A stretch of 43,258 nt of DNA from a virus, in IMG/VR virus record IMGVR_UViG_3300032287_001813, positions 1 to 43,258 of that record; one strand, given 5' to 3'. Position numbers and translations under genes: made by a program. Below the pieces are notes generated by a model, which saw only the letters and a list, made by a program, of their open reading frames with translations, did no database searches and was not told the DNA's origin. Below, one piece after another: positions 7,720 through 16,969 of this stretch (position 1 is the stretch's first letter; the number at the start of each line of letters is the position of its first letter).

Positions 7720-8627
7720 TATCTAATCCTGCGGTAAGGTTTCAACAAATCCATAGCCATAGCCATATCGTTTCCAATGTTTTGCTCAAGGTTTGGAGTA
7801 CCGCTTGAGTTAGGCAAAGTTCCTACAGACATGGTTAAGCTTGCATCGCCACGCACTTTAAGCATAGCTGTAGTAGCAAGGATTGTGGCTTCTTTAATAG
7901 CTGGCGGTAAAGCTGAGATAGACGCACCTGCGTTATGTGTAAAAAATAAAGGTCTTGTTAATGGAATAGTTGTTGAGCCAAATGTATATGTGTCTGCAAC
8001 GGTTACATTTTCGCTGTAAATACCATCATAAATTTTAAGTTGCAATCCTGCGGTAATGCCTGTGCCATCTGCTACAACTAAAGATGTTGCATCCTCAATG
8101 GCAGTTACTATTAAAGTATTTGCATAACCATTTACATAAGTGTATTTCAAATAGACTAAATTATCAGATGTCGTTGGGTAGCCAAATTGTAATGGGCCTT
8201 GTGAAGTATAAAGAGAACTTTGAAAAGCATAAGGATAAAGAACTTGTTGGTTTTCAAGCCACGCACTTGACACATCTTGAGCCTGAATAAGATTTGTTGA
8301 TGGGTTGCCAAACCATAAATCGGTTAAAGCAATAACAGGATTATAGCGTGGGTGAAATTTAATATAACCATCTGAGCTAATACGAGCGCGTTGAGTTTCT
8401 GTTTCTTGCGTTGCGCCTAATACCTGATTGCAATAGGTATCAACCCAGCTAGAAGCGCGAGCAATAACATTACTTAATTCATTATCTTGAGCTAATGGGT
8501 CTTGTGAATTAAAAACAAGGTTATCAATGTCAATTGCGGTAGGTGCGTCTTTGTATTCTTGAAGGGTCAAATAAGGCGTTGAGAACTGTTGAGTTGTTGG
8601 GTTAATCGCTTGTGACACTTGATCCAT
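7719..8627 (-). CDS. Head-tail connector (adaptor) protein
   Basis: 302 residues. The N-terminal part (LTLQEYKDAPTAIDIDNL, NELSNVIARASSWVDTYCNQ) is the helical opening of HK97 gp6-type adaptors, which form a ring under the portal. A beta-rich insertion follows (EDATSLVVADGTGITAGLQL), and a C-terminal helix (IKEATILATTAMLKVRGD) fits the same family. It starts inside the preceding zinc-ribbon gene (26-base overlap). The insertion makes it longer than minimal gp6 proteins. Confidence 0.75.
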   Translation of the reverse strand: MDQVSQAINPTTQQFSTPYLTLQEYKDAPTAIDIDNLVFNSQDPLAQDNELSNVIARASSWVDTYCNQVLGATQETETQRARISSDGYIKFHPRYNPVIALTDLWFGNPSTNLIQAQDVSSAWLENQQVLYPYAFQSSLYTSQGPLQFGYPTTSDNLVYLKYTYVNGYANTLIVTAIEDATSLVVADGTGITAGLQLKIYDGIYSENVTVADTYTFGSTTIPLTRPLFFTHNAGASISALPPAIKEATILATTAMLKVRGDASLTMSVGTLPNSSGTPNLEQNIGNDMAMAMDLLKPYRRIR

Positions 8628-8892
8628 CCATCTCTATTCGTTCGTTATCATGCCCGCACCGCGAACATTTTTTAAACCAGCTACCGAATCCACAGCTTGT
8701 ACAAGGAAATCCGCCGCTAGTGCTATAGCCGTTTAATCCTGCCTCGCCTAAGCCTTCTTCTTTTAATTTTTTAGCTAGCTTTGGGTTTTCAACATTAAAT
8801 AAACCGTCTTTACCAGCTCTTAAAACTCTTGTGCCTCTTTTTGTTTCTACTGATATTTCTCTAAGTCCTTGTGGTGGAATTATTCTTGCCAT
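8602..8892 (-). CDS. Small zinc-ribbon head protein
   Basis: 96 residues, first gene after the capsid. A basic N-terminal half (REISVETKRGTRVLRAGKDG, NPKLAKKLKEEGLGEAGL) is followed by a CxxC...CxxC ribbon (CTSCGFGSWFKKCSRCGHD). Small proteins of this layout are found next to capsid genes in actinophages; their role is unsettled. AGGAGGG gives a strong ribosome site. Zinc binding is inferred from the cysteine spacing. Confidence 0.65.
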   Translation of the reverse strand: MARIIPPQGLREISVETKRGTRVLRAGKDGLFNVENPKLAKKLKEEGLGEAGLNGYSTSGGFPCTSCGFGSWFKKCSRCGHDNERIEMDGSSVTSD

Positions 8893-8909
8893 ATTACCCT
8901 CCTATTAAA

Positions 8910-8940
8910 TAAGGGTGCGCCTTTTTTTGACACACCCTTA
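8910..8940 (-). terminator. Hairpin after the capsid gene
   Basis: An 8-base perfect inverted repeat (taagggtg / caccctta), extended by a G-U and a G-C pair in the minus-strand RNA, closes an A-rich loop just after the capsid stop. The sequence after the stem is UUUAAUAGGAGG, with no real U run, so partial termination or 3'-end protection of capsid mRNA is as likely as full termination. Confidence 0.5.
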
Positions 8941-8958
8941 CTTTTAATCATTTACGAA

Positions 8959-10635
8959 TTAGTAGTTACCAATTCCTGAAACTGCTCCATTCCATGCTGG
9001 CGCATAGCAGAAGAAAGTTCCACGATAGTAAGTTGAGAAATCGTAGGTGAACTGAACTACTGGCCATTGAATACCCATGTAGTCCTGAACATTGATCGCT
9101 GCCCAAACATCTGATACTTCTGTATCAGGGATTGGAAGTGTATAAGAAAGAACTGGAGATATACCCTGTTGTAGCCATGGGTGAACGGTTAGTGGAACCA
9201 TCTTTCCAGTAATTTCGTTGTTAAGCGCACCAATTGTTGCTCCACCAACATAATCGCCTGTTTCTGTTTGAGTTAGGTTCAAACGGTAGTTTGCTGTTGA
9301 ACCGTTCTTAATAGAATCAGACAATTGCTTACGGTCTGCACCATTGATAAGAATCTCATCAGGATCAGCCTTAACATTGTTGTATAGATTGTAAAATACT
9401 GTTTGGTACTCAACACCAGGATTTGATGTGCTAAATGCAGCACCGTTACGGTTGTTGTTGAAACCAGTATTAGGGCCTAGAACAGTTGGAATAATTCCAT
9501 CGTATCCAGTTGCGTAAGCAGATGTATCTGCGTTAGCGCGTGAAGCAGCAGCACCAGTAGTTGAGAATGCAAAGTTGTCGCCAACTAAGTTGATTGCTGC
9601 GGCACCTTGAATAACACAAGAATTACCTTCTGCGTTGCCAACATACTTACAGTTAGCTGTTCCAGTTGCAGTTCCAACATAAATGTTGTAACCAATTGCA
9701 CCTGTTACTGCTGTCCATGTTAGAGCAAGAACATCGCCTGACGCAACGGTTTCTGAAGCTACTGCGGAAACGATTGATTCACCGAATCCTGAACCTGAGA
9801 TACCAGCGTTTGCTGTGATGTAAATGTAGTAAGTACCTGCAGCTAGAGCAGTTTGTCCTGTTACTGCTGCTGGTGAAGAAGCTACGATTCCTGTTACTGC
9901 TGACAATGCACCAGAATAAGGTGATGCAGTTCCGCGAGCATAAAGGAACATTCTTTCTTCCATCAACATTGTTGCATAAAGTGTTGAAGTTGAAGAAAGT
10001 TGGCGTAGGTCTTGGTATCCCATACCTGAGAAGTTTGCATCGAATGAAACTTGGTCAGATAGTGAGTAAGAATTGTAAGGCAACACTAAATCATCGGCTT
10101 GGTATGAAATCTGTGGGCCGCGCTCTAATTGGAACGGTGTTGCTGCTCCTGGAGCAAAGTTGTTTTGTGTTGTTTCAGTAATACCTGGCCATAGGTTTCC
10201 TACTCCTGTACCTGTACCTGTGTAAGCAGTAATACGCTTAACGCGGCGTGAAGTACCGATACCTTTTTTACGAGGAATCTTGTTGCGAAGTGGGGTTGGG
10301 CGAGGTGTAAGCATCTTAGCTGGTGCTTCGAGATCGAAAGCAGCAAAAGATGTTGATAACGGACTTGTTAAGGTGATTTCTTTGTTGATTTCACCTGCAA
10401 CACCGCGTTGGGTAGTTAGCGCAGTTTGTAGAGAAGCAAGAGCATCAGCATTTAGTGACTTGTTTGATACAAGTGATTCTAATTGCTTAACTGGGTCTTG
10501 TCCTAGCTCGCCGTTTAAGAATGGGCGTGGTGAAGAAAGCGACTTGCTTAATTCTCCAAGATATTCTTCGTGGCGCTCTGCGGCAACTTTAGGGTTGGAT
10601 TCGTTGAACAAATCCTTAACTTTCAAGTTTTCCAT
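8959..10635 (-). CDS. Major capsid protein with Ig/FN3-like insertion
   Basis: 558 residues. The first ~110 are helical and delta-domain-like (KDLFNESNPKVAAERHEEY, QLESLVSNKSLNADALASLQ). HK97-fold segments follow (GPQISYQADDLVLPYNSYSL, GYQDLRQLSSTSTLYATMLM, NVKADPDEILINGADRKQLS, PVVQFTYDFSTYYRGTFF). Residues ~240-355 are a Gly/Ala/Thr-rich beta insert containing VLALTWTAVTGAIGYNIYVG, an Ig/FN3-like signature that would probably face outward. The gene follows the protease-scaffold gene. Identification is by position, length and fold-like pattern. Confidence 0.85.
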   Translation of the reverse strand: MENLKVKDLFNESNPKVAAERHEEYLGELSKSLSSPRPFLNGELGQDPVKQLESLVSNKSLNADALASLQTALTTQRGVAGEINKEITLTSPLSTSFAAFDLEAPAKMLTPRPTPLRNKIPRKKGIGTSRRVKRITAYTGTGTGVGNLWPGITETTQNNFAPGAATPFQLERGPQISYQADDLVLPYNSYSLSDQVSFDANFSGMGYQDLRQLSSTSTLYATMLMEERMFLYARGTASPYSGALSAVTGIVASSPAAVTGQTALAAGTYYIYITANAGISGSGFGESIVSAVASETVASGDVLALTWTAVTGAIGYNIYVGTATGTANCKYVGNAEGNSCVIQGAAAINLVGDNFAFSTTGAAASRANADTSAYATGYDGIIPTVLGPNTGFNNNRNGAAFSTSNPGVEYQTVFYNLYNNVKADPDEILINGADRKQLSDSIKNGSTANYRLNLTQTETGDYVGGATIGALNNEITGKMVPLTVHPWLQQGISPVLSYTLPIPDTEVSDVWAAINVQDYMGIQWPVVQFTYDFSTYYRGTFFCYAPAWNGAVSGIGNY

Positions 10636-10658
10636 TTATTTATTTCTCCTGTAAAGAG

Positions 10659-11993
10659 TTATTTAGATTCTGCTTCAGGTTCAGCTTTAGCTAAAAAGTC
10701 TTTAGCCATGTCGCGGTATCCCTTAGCAAGAATCTGATCGGTTGTTGAGGATGCCTTGGCAAAGTATAAATCTGCTTTGGCTTTCCATTCATTTGTTTTA
10801 TTAGCACCTGTCGCTATGGTTGTCCGTTTAGGGCCACCACCTATTGCGAGAGATTTTGCCGTTGCTAATTCAGTTTCAAGTGATGCGGCCTTGTTCTCTA
10901 CTGCCTCTTTTGCAGACTTTAACAATGCAACCTCAGCTTCTACCGAAGTCATAGCACTCTTTACGGCTTTCTCAACGATGTCGGTTAAATCGACATCAGC
11001 GAGCAGGGGTTTATCTGTTGATGTTTCTTCAACAGAATTCTCAGTTGGTTCAGCACTCTTTGGTGTTTGGTCTGGTGAAATCATGGTAGCTGTAGATACA
11101 TTTGCTACCTCATTGTTTGGTGTTCCGCCAGCTACTTCTACGCGAGATAAACCATGTGTTGCTTGTGGAATATTGCATCCGCATTGTAGGCACTTGTGCG
11201 CTTCGGCAGACATTTCAATATCGCCGTTTTGATCTACCATTTCCTTATTTGCTTTGGCTTCGCCAAGCTCGTGTTCGGCTCCGCTACCTGCTGGGCCTTC
11301 GATAGATTCTTCTTCGGCTGATTCGCCATATTGTTTATCAATGTCGTCATATCCGTATGACTTACATTCCATCATTATGTCATCTACAGCTTTACGAGCA
11401 GATGAATAACGGCTAATCATTTCATCGCGTGAAGGAATGGTCTTGGTTTCTCCACCCATAGCCATTGGCTCTCCCGCTATTTCTTTTTCTATGTTGGTTT
11501 CCAAGAGTTCCTCTACTTTCGTTAGTGTTTTCTCACCGTTAAGTGATTTTGCCAAGATCAATTGGCAACTTGGGTTTGCCGGTCTATCAACAAGACTGAC
11601 CTCTACGATCTGTCCGTCAATAATTCGACCGTTTACTGCTTTTGTATCTCTAACAACACGCGGTGATTTGATACCGATGCTGAAACCTCTAAGTACGCGA
11701 TTTTGAACTTTTTTAACTGAAACAGGATCAACTACTAAAGCACTAATGTAATGACCGTCTGCTTTTGCTTCGTATTCCTTAGCTACGCCAGCAGCTATAT
11801 TGCTGTGTTGCTCACGAATATTGCCACCTGTCATAAACCATTCAGGCATAGCTGTATCCAACCAAGCTGGATCACAAATTTGTTGGTCAATGTCTAACCC
11901 ACTATCGGTTGCCTTGCCGTAAACGGTTAAAGTTCCATCGCCGTTATCATCCATTTTGATAATGTCGGCATAGACATTTGTTGCTTCGGTCAT
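10659..11993 (-). CDS. Prohead protease fused to scaffold-like C-terminus
   Basis: 444 residues. The N-terminal ~170 carry the HK97-type prohead serine protease pattern: His63 in NIREQHSNIAAG, Ser105 in LRGFSIGIKSP, and EVSLVDRPANPSCQL. The remainder is acidic and Ala/Glu/Lys-rich with a coiled coil (residues ~345-390), as expected of an internal scaffold. A short zinc-like motif (CLQCGCNIPQATH) lies between. Such enzymes cleave capsid delta domains and scaffold during maturation. It sits directly before the capsid gene. Confidence 0.85.
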   Translation of the reverse strand: MTEATNVYADIIKMDDNGDGTLTVYGKATDSGLDIDQQICDPAWLDTAMPEWFMTGGNIREQHSNIAAGVAKEYEAKADGHYISALVVDPVSVKKVQNRVLRGFSIGIKSPRVVRDTKAVNGRIIDGQIVEVSLVDRPANPSCQLILAKSLNGEKTLTKVEELLETNIEKEIAGEPMAMGGETKTIPSRDEMISRYSSARKAVDDIMMECKSYGYDDIDKQYGESAEEESIEGPAGSGAEHELGEAKANKEMVDQNGDIEMSAEAHKCLQCGCNIPQATHGLSRVEVAGGTPNNEVANVSTATMISPDQTPKSAEPTENSVEETSTDKPLLADVDLTDIVEKAVKSAMTSVEAEVALLKSAKEAVENKAASLETELATAKSLAIGGGPKRTTIATGANKTNEWKAKADLYFAKASSTTDQILAKGYRDMAKDFLAKAEPEAESK

Positions 11994-12002
11994 GTTAGTC
12001 CT

Positions 12003-12848
12003 TTACTCTGTTTCGTTATCAAATAAACCTTGTGTATCTACAACATAAGGTGCAATATCACACATACAGTTCGGATGAACTGGTGGATCGCCATTAGGGA
12101 ATTGCTCACCAATATCTATTGGCGAAGCATCATAGTTTTCTTGACATTCATCGCAAGGGTCTGCGACCAAGTATTCAATTTTCTCTACACCGCTATCGGC
12201 ATAAAGTTGTTTGCTTGCTTCAACTACAGCTCGGCTCATTTCTGTACTAGCTATAGTCAATGCTCGTTCGTCATCGCCAAGGATATATGAAATATCGTCA
12301 GCAATAGCGTTTCTTGTTTCACCCTTATCTAAACCGTAAGCTAAAGCTGTTCCGATTCTATTTAAGGTTGTGTTAGTTAAACCTTGTATTACTATCCTTC
12401 GTTGGTTTAACAAAGCTTGTAATGCGCCAGGAGGTTTTACTAGAGCTGCAGCAGCTCGGTTGCCTGGCTTCCATGTATTCCAATCGGTTTTTAAAGCTCG
12501 CCTCAATTTATCTTTTGTCGGCGCGGCTTTTGTTAAACCTATGGCTTTGGCTATTTCATAATTGGTTAAATCTTCACCTAATATGTAAGCATCCGCATAA
12601 ACCCTGCCTAAAGCGTTATACAGCTTTTCTGAGCTTTTAGAGTTTATGTGAATCTTTGCCCAATCCCTTGCCAATACAGGAGCTAATTTGTATGGATCAT
12701 TAGTTTCTGTATTACCGACAGGGTGATTAGAAGCAAACCAAAAATCAACTATGTCATCAGGCGAGAACATAGCTTCTATGCCTAATTTAATAGAACGGAC
12801 ATGTTTAGCTGCCAACCGCATTTTTAAACGCGTTCTATTGGGTTTCAT
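12003..12848 (-). CDS. MuF-like minor head (head morphogenesis) protein
   Basis: 281 residues from an ATG that overlaps the portal stop (TAATG), preferred over the in-frame ATG ten codons upstream. The C-terminal third is the SPP1 gp7 / Mu F family signature: ASTEMSRAVVEASKQLY, then DPCDECQENYDASPIDIGEQ and PPVHPNCMCDIAPYV with paired cysteines. These proteins associate with the portal inside the capsid and are often ejected with DNA. The N-terminal helical half is less conserved. Confidence 0.85.
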   Translation of the reverse strand: MKPNRTRLKMRLAAKHVRSIKLGIEAMFSPDDIVDFWFASNHPVGNTETNDPYKLAPVLARDWAKIHINSKSSEKLYNALGRVYADAYILGEDLTNYEIAKAIGLTKAAPTKDKLRRALKTDWNTWKPGNRAAAALVKPPGALQALLNQRRIVIQGLTNTTLNRIGTALAYGLDKGETRNAIADDISYILGDDERALTIASTEMSRAVVEASKQLYADSGVEKIEYLVADPCDECQENYDASPIDIGEQFPNGDPPVHPNCMCDIAPYVVDTQGLFDNETE

Positions 12849-14722
12849 TACAACCCCAAATATCTCTCCGCATACCATCTAGCAGATTCAATATCGCCAA
12901 TTCCAACATATTTGTTTAAAACTTCAGCGTAGTCAGGCTCAACTATTTCAAAATTAAATGAACGCTTAAAGTTTCCTTTGCGTATCCATTTTAGGAAAGA
13001 CTTTATCTCTTTAACCGACTTATCTGTATTGTCCTCAGACATAACCTCAACCACATTAGGGGTTGGTTTGCCTGTTTCGGTGGTTGGCTCATCGCCAACA
13101 GTTATTTGATCCTCAACTGGAGTTGCATCATCGCCTGATAAAGCTGAAGCTGTTGCCGCAGTTGTCGCATCAATAATTCCGTCTGGCGACAAGAAGAACA
13201 ATCCTGATCCTGAGTAGAGCATAGGCATATCAGCCTGTGGGGTATCAAGTAATGGTAATCCCATATTGCTTCTAGCTTCATTTACAGTTCTGCCACCGTT
13301 CTTTAATTCAATATCAACTCGGCGGGCTTCTGATTCTGTATCAATCTTTGATTCAAAAAGTATCTTAAATTCTAATTCGCGAGGCATACCTAGATATACA
13401 TAAGACAAGTTAGTTAATTGTCTGCTAATCCACTCAGCTAACGGTTGAATACCAATAGTTTCACCTGACTGAGTTTCGCCTTGTTGTAAGCCTGAGGCAC
13501 CTAACGAACCTGAACCACTAAAGCCAATTTCGCTTGGCAATACGCCAAAATGACCGCAGATAGATGTAATTAAATAATTGTCTAATACATCCTTAAATTT
13601 TTCACCATAGCCATCAAATTGGACTGGGTTCATGCCAGCAGGAAGCAAGCGAGCGCGTTTACGCTGTGCTGTTTGTCCAGCTAAGTCATCGTTAAAAATG
13701 TTTTCATAGGCACGAAGCAACTCAGGGTTATTACCAAAAGTAGCATCGGTAGTAAATAGCAGCTCAGGCAATACGCCATCTGTGTATTCAGCTCTGATCC
13801 ATTGTTGCCGGCGCAAATAAATATCAGCTAGCGGCAAAGCTCGTTCTGTTGGGCTAAATCCGTAAATAGTCCATGTACGGCGGTTTTTAACCAAGTAAGC
13901 CAGCTCATCGGAGGTAAATTCGCCATCAGCATCTTCAACCTCATTAGGAGCCATAAATTCAGATCGTGGAAATCCGAATAAAATCTGTTGAAACGCAGGG
14001 TTTGGTGGCATTGGTCGCATACCGCGATCATCAATTAAAGGTTTGATAGTTGAGCCATCAAGAATTTGCAACCCAAACAAATTTCCATTAACAGCTTTTT
14101 GTGGCCATATAGCCCAAGCGTCAATAACTAAAATCTCTTCTAAAGCTAAGTTAATCCAGTCTGTCCATGTATAGCCATTAGCTTTATCAGGGTTTTCCCA
14201 AAATGAACGAAGTCTGTCAATGTCTTCTGTGTACTTTTGTCTTGCTTGTGCCATAGCTCGAACATGGTCTTTGCCTGATTCTGCAGCTATTTTCTCTGAA
14301 GCGTCATCACTTAGGACAATATCCCAATCCATACCTGTAATTTTGCTTTTAACAACTTCAAGGCATCGGCGAATAATATCTACTTGGTCTGCGGTAGAGC
14401 GCAGAGTCGCAAACGGAATAAGTTTTGTTGGCGTGATATTGATGTTTTGCGCAACTTGGTATTCATAACGGCGTGGGTCTGCGCGACCATCTTCACGAAC
14501 AGGGTTGATAGCTCCTGGAATTAAAGGATTGCCAGGGGTAAAAGGAACTGTTGGCCATACAGGGTTTCTAGGTAATGAAACTGATTGACCGTATTGTTGA
14601 TTCATAATACCTGATCGTTGCACCATTTCTTGTTCAGTCATGGTTACAGAACCAGCAGGGAGATTAGGTGCTTTGTTAATTTCCGCAGCAACGCGTTGTG
14701 CTAGCCTATCGAATAAGCCCAT
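12848..14722 (-). CDS. Portal protein
   Basis: 624 residues. Portal-like regions in order: TPTKLIPFATLRSTADQVDI and IIRRCLEVVKSKITGMDWDI (residues ~95-135), the wing-domain EEILVIDAWAIWPQK, the stem-region segment YLRRQQWIRAEYTDG, then KFKDVLDNYLITSICGHFGV and LPSEIGFSGSGSLGASG, typical of portals in phages of Gram-positive hosts. The C-terminus is a variable acidic tail with a basic end (SFLKWIRKGNFKRSFNFE). AAGGAG precedes the ATG. The dodecameric portal is the DNA channel and terminase docking site. Confidence 0.9.
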   Translation of the reverse strand: MGLFDRLAQRVAAEINKAPNLPAGSVTMTEQEMVQRSGIMNQQYGQSVSLPRNPVWPTVPFTPGNPLIPGAINPVREDGRADPRRYEYQVAQNINITPTKLIPFATLRSTADQVDIIRRCLEVVKSKITGMDWDIVLSDDASEKIAAESGKDHVRAMAQARQKYTEDIDRLRSFWENPDKANGYTWTDWINLALEEILVIDAWAIWPQKAVNGNLFGLQILDGSTIKPLIDDRGMRPMPPNPAFQQILFGFPRSEFMAPNEVEDADGEFTSDELAYLVKNRRTWTIYGFSPTERALPLADIYLRRQQWIRAEYTDGVLPELLFTTDATFGNNPELLRAYENIFNDDLAGQTAQRKRARLLPAGMNPVQFDGYGEKFKDVLDNYLITSICGHFGVLPSEIGFSGSGSLGASGLQQGETQSGETIGIQPLAEWISRQLTNLSYVYLGMPRELEFKILFESKIDTESEARRVDIELKNGGRTVNEARSNMGLPLLDTPQADMPMLYSGSGLFFLSPDGIIDATTAATASALSGDDATPVEDQITVGDEPTTETGKPTPNVVEVMSEDNTDKSVKEIKSFLKWIRKGNFKRSFNFEIVEPDYAEVLNKYVGIGDIESARWYAERYLGL

Positions 14723-14737
14723 TGTTCTCCTTAATTA

Positions 14738-15409
14738 TTAACGAACCCAAATCATTCCAACATCGGCTGTTGGTCGTAGGTTTGCTATTTTCCAACCGCC
14801 TTCAATCCATTCATCAGAAGTTTCTTGATGCCAAGCATATAGTTTGTTTGTGTTGTCCTCATCTAGCCCAAACCAAATTCCAGGTTGTTCTAAATGTTGT
14901 TCTATGTATTGTGGGCCAACTTCTCTATATCCTAGCGAATAAAGATAGTTTAATTGTTGCTCATGCTCTTTGATGGTTTCAAATGTCCATTCAAAGGTTA
15001 TGGTTCCATATTTCTTTGTCATGCCATTAAAGACAGACCATTCAGCGCCTTCTACATCTATTTTAATTAGATCAGGTTCACCATAAATATCCGCCAATGT
15101 ATCTATGGTTATTGAGTTTACTTCTATCTCACGAAACTCTTTGCCAACATAAGGCATTGTTTCATTGGTTAGCCACTCTTTGTTTGTAGTAGATAATCCA
15201 TCCTCAACGCATTCATAAAACTTAATGCGCTCGCCATTTTTATTAGATACGGCATATTTTAAAGGAACTACATCATTACTATAAACAAAGTTTTTGACTA
15301 ACTCTTTATATGTGCGCGGAGCTGGTTCCAAGGCAATCACTTTATAGCCCTGTTCTAGTCCTGCTCTTGTTGCATCGCCTCGGTTTGCACCTATATCAAA
15401 CAGTAGCAT
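14738..15409 (-). CDS. FkbM-family SAM-dependent methyltransferase
   Basis: 223 residues from an ATG preceded by AGGA; a TTG five codons earlier is also open. The SAM-binding loop is LLFDIGANRGDATRAGLEQG followed by YKVIALEPAP; the family motif LIKIDVEGAEWSVFNGM lies near residue 120, and the C-terminus ends with an acidic Trp-rich segment. FkbM enzymes methylate hydroxyls, often on sugars. Together with the preceding TPR and GH130-like genes and the collagen-like genes, it suggests modification of a virion glycan. The substrate is unknown. Confidence 0.8.
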   Translation of the reverse strand: MLLFDIGANRGDATRAGLEQGYKVIALEPAPRTYKELVKNFVYSNDVVPLKYAVSNKNGERIKFYECVEDGLSTTNKEWLTNETMPYVGKEFREIEVNSITIDTLADIYGEPDLIKIDVEGAEWSVFNGMTKKYGTITFEWTFETIKEHEQQLNYLYSLGYREVGPQYIEQHLEQPGIWFGLDEDNTNKLYAWHQETSDEWIEGGWKIANLRPTADVGMIWVR

Positions 15410-15959
15410 TTTTAATCCTGTCAAGGTTATGGAGAACTGATGCTTTATATTCGGCAGCTATGTCCATACTAGCTAACTTGTTTAATAAATCTATGCTTTC
15501 AGCTTTACGACCCACCCAATAAGCACTTACAGCTTTTTCAAACTCTAAGCAATAAGTTCCATAATAACCAACATCTGTAGGCAATTGTGGGTAGCTGCCT
15601 TGGTGTAGCCCTATCTCAGCGTATGTATAAGCTTCTTGCCATTGAGATAAACGCTCATGGAATTGAGCTAGTAAAAAGTAGCCTTCCGGTCTTTCAGGCC
15701 AATAAGCAATAGCCTGAAGCAGACAGTTGCTTACTGTATGCAACCTGTCATTTTGGTCATTGAAACAATGAGCCATTTTAAGTAAAGAAGCGTAAACCAT
15801 AGGGTCATTTACGGTTTGGCTATATTCGGCTGTTCGTAAATAAAAAGATACGGCTGAAGCTGTTTGATTTAACCGTTCATATTCAACAGCTACATTAAAA
15901 TTTAAAGTAGGGTCAAAAGGTTTTTTAGATAGCTCGACCACCAGCTCTTCAATTTTCAT
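15396..15959 (-). CDS. TPR protein resembling glycosyltransferase-associated repeats
   Basis: 187 residues of tetratricopeptide-like helices (NFNVAVEYERLNQTASAVSF, DPMVYASLLKMAHCFNDQND). The segment PERPEGYFLLAQFHERLSQW, then AYTYAEIGLHQGSYPQLPTD and EFEKAVSAYWVGRKAESIDL, closely follows the pattern in the TPR region of glycosyltransferase-2/TPR proteins. No glycosyltransferase domain of its own is visible, so it may be a scaffold for a host enzyme or a relic. It overlaps both neighbours, consistent with a three-gene translational unit. Confidence 0.65.
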   Translation of the reverse strand: MKIEELVVELSKKPFDPTLNFNVAVEYERLNQTASAVSFYLRTAEYSQTVNDPMVYASLLKMAHCFNDQNDRLHTVSNCLLQAIAYWPERPEGYFLLAQFHERLSQWQEAYTYAEIGLHQGSYPQLPTDVGYYGTYCLEFEKAVSAYWVGRKAESIDLLNKLASMDIAAEYKASVLHNLDRIKNATV

Positions 15960-16950
15960 AGCTGAGTGCCTCTAAAATCATGTCCTCTACCACTAGCTTA
16001 GGAACACGCAATACAAAGGCTGCATTATCCTGAAAACCAAAGCTCAACAGTAAGTCGCCTTTATGTGTAGCTGCTCCTACGCAAAACTCTACGCGGGCAT
16101 CTAAAAAGGAGAAGGCTTTAGATAATCCAACCAAGTTTAGCTGGTCATCCCATAGTAGTAAACGATGGCGATAAATTGCGTCTTTTTGTTTTAGGTAGTT
16201 CTTAAACAGATTAACTTCGTGGGTAATGTTGATATACATATTGCCCCAACGAATAACTTGTGAGCTACCTCGTTGGTCTGCCGGCGCAGGTATTGTTTGT
16301 TTTACGAACACCTGTTCGCATTTAGCTGTATTAGGGTCTGCATAAACCAGCTCAGTAGGCATTGACCATTTAATAAAATGATAGGGCTTATCCATTATTG
16401 GAACCCAATTCTTTTCGCAATAAGAAGTATTTGGGTCAGGCGCGGGTATCCGTATTCTGTTTACTTCTTTTACAACCCAATTAGCTTTATCTATCTCTAT
16501 TCGGCTGTATTCCATGCGACCGACACCATTTGTTGTGGTATCTCGCCTAACACCTACAAGATAGTAGTTGCCATCCCATTTCATTAGGCGACAATCTTCT
16601 TCGCCAACAAATTCCCATATAGGTTCTACATCTAAAGCTGAGGTATCAACTTTGGCGTAATTAGTCATAACTAAATCATCATTTAGCTGACAAATGTAAT
16701 TGACAGTAATTAACCTATGGTCTTTCTCAGGGTGTAAATATGATAATGGCCCAAAGCGACTAGGAAACTTTTGTTCATTCTCTGCGTGATACAGCGTGTA
16801 ATTAACATGGCGCAAATTAACTAATATGTCGCCATCGTCATCTATGAAGATAGATGGGTTCATTAGTCCTGTACCAGCTGTTAAACCTTTTGGTATAACT
16901 AATGGGGCTAACTTACCGCCTTGTGCTACCGCCTGTTGCACTAAGTTCAT
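15949..16950 (-). CDS. GH130-like five-bladed beta-propeller protein
   Basis: 333 residues. Propeller signatures include MNPSIFIDDDGDILVNLRHV, EEDCRLMKWDGNYYLVGVRR, YCEKNWVPIMDKPYHFIKWS, GSSQVIRWGNMYINITHEV and RVEFCVGAATHKGDLLLSFG. These resemble the blade ends of GH130 glycoside phosphorylases and of propeller domains fused to glycosyltransferases. The acidic residues in DDDGD, EEDCR and near ARVEFCVG are the candidate active-site positions. It starts the glycan-type cassette after the collagen-like genes. Enzyme activity versus a glycan-binding role cannot be settled here. Confidence 0.6.
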   Translation of the reverse strand: MNLVQQAVAQGGKLAPLVIPKGLTAGTGLMNPSIFIDDDGDILVNLRHVNYTLYHAENEQKFPSRFGPLSYLHPEKDHRLITVNYICQLNDDLVMTNYAKVDTSALDVEPIWEFVGEEDCRLMKWDGNYYLVGVRRDTTTNGVGRMEYSRIEIDKANWVVKEVNRIRIPAPDPNTSYCEKNWVPIMDKPYHFIKWSMPTELVYADPNTAKCEQVFVKQTIPAPADQRGSSQVIRWGNMYINITHEVNLFKNYLKQKDAIYRHRLLLWDDQLNLVGLSKAFSFLDARVEFCVGAATHKGDLLLSFGFQDNAAFVLRVPKLVVEDMILEALSYEN

Positions 16951-16969
16951 TGGGCAAACTTATAGGTAA

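Noticed and set aside
10756-11305. Plus-strand ORFs opposite the protease-scaffold gene
   Set aside because: Antisense shadows; the minus strand has a full protease with catalytic motifs.
13828-14034. 68-codon minus-strand frame inside the portal gene
   Set aside because: No ribosome site and no recognisable pattern; the portal frame is continuous here.
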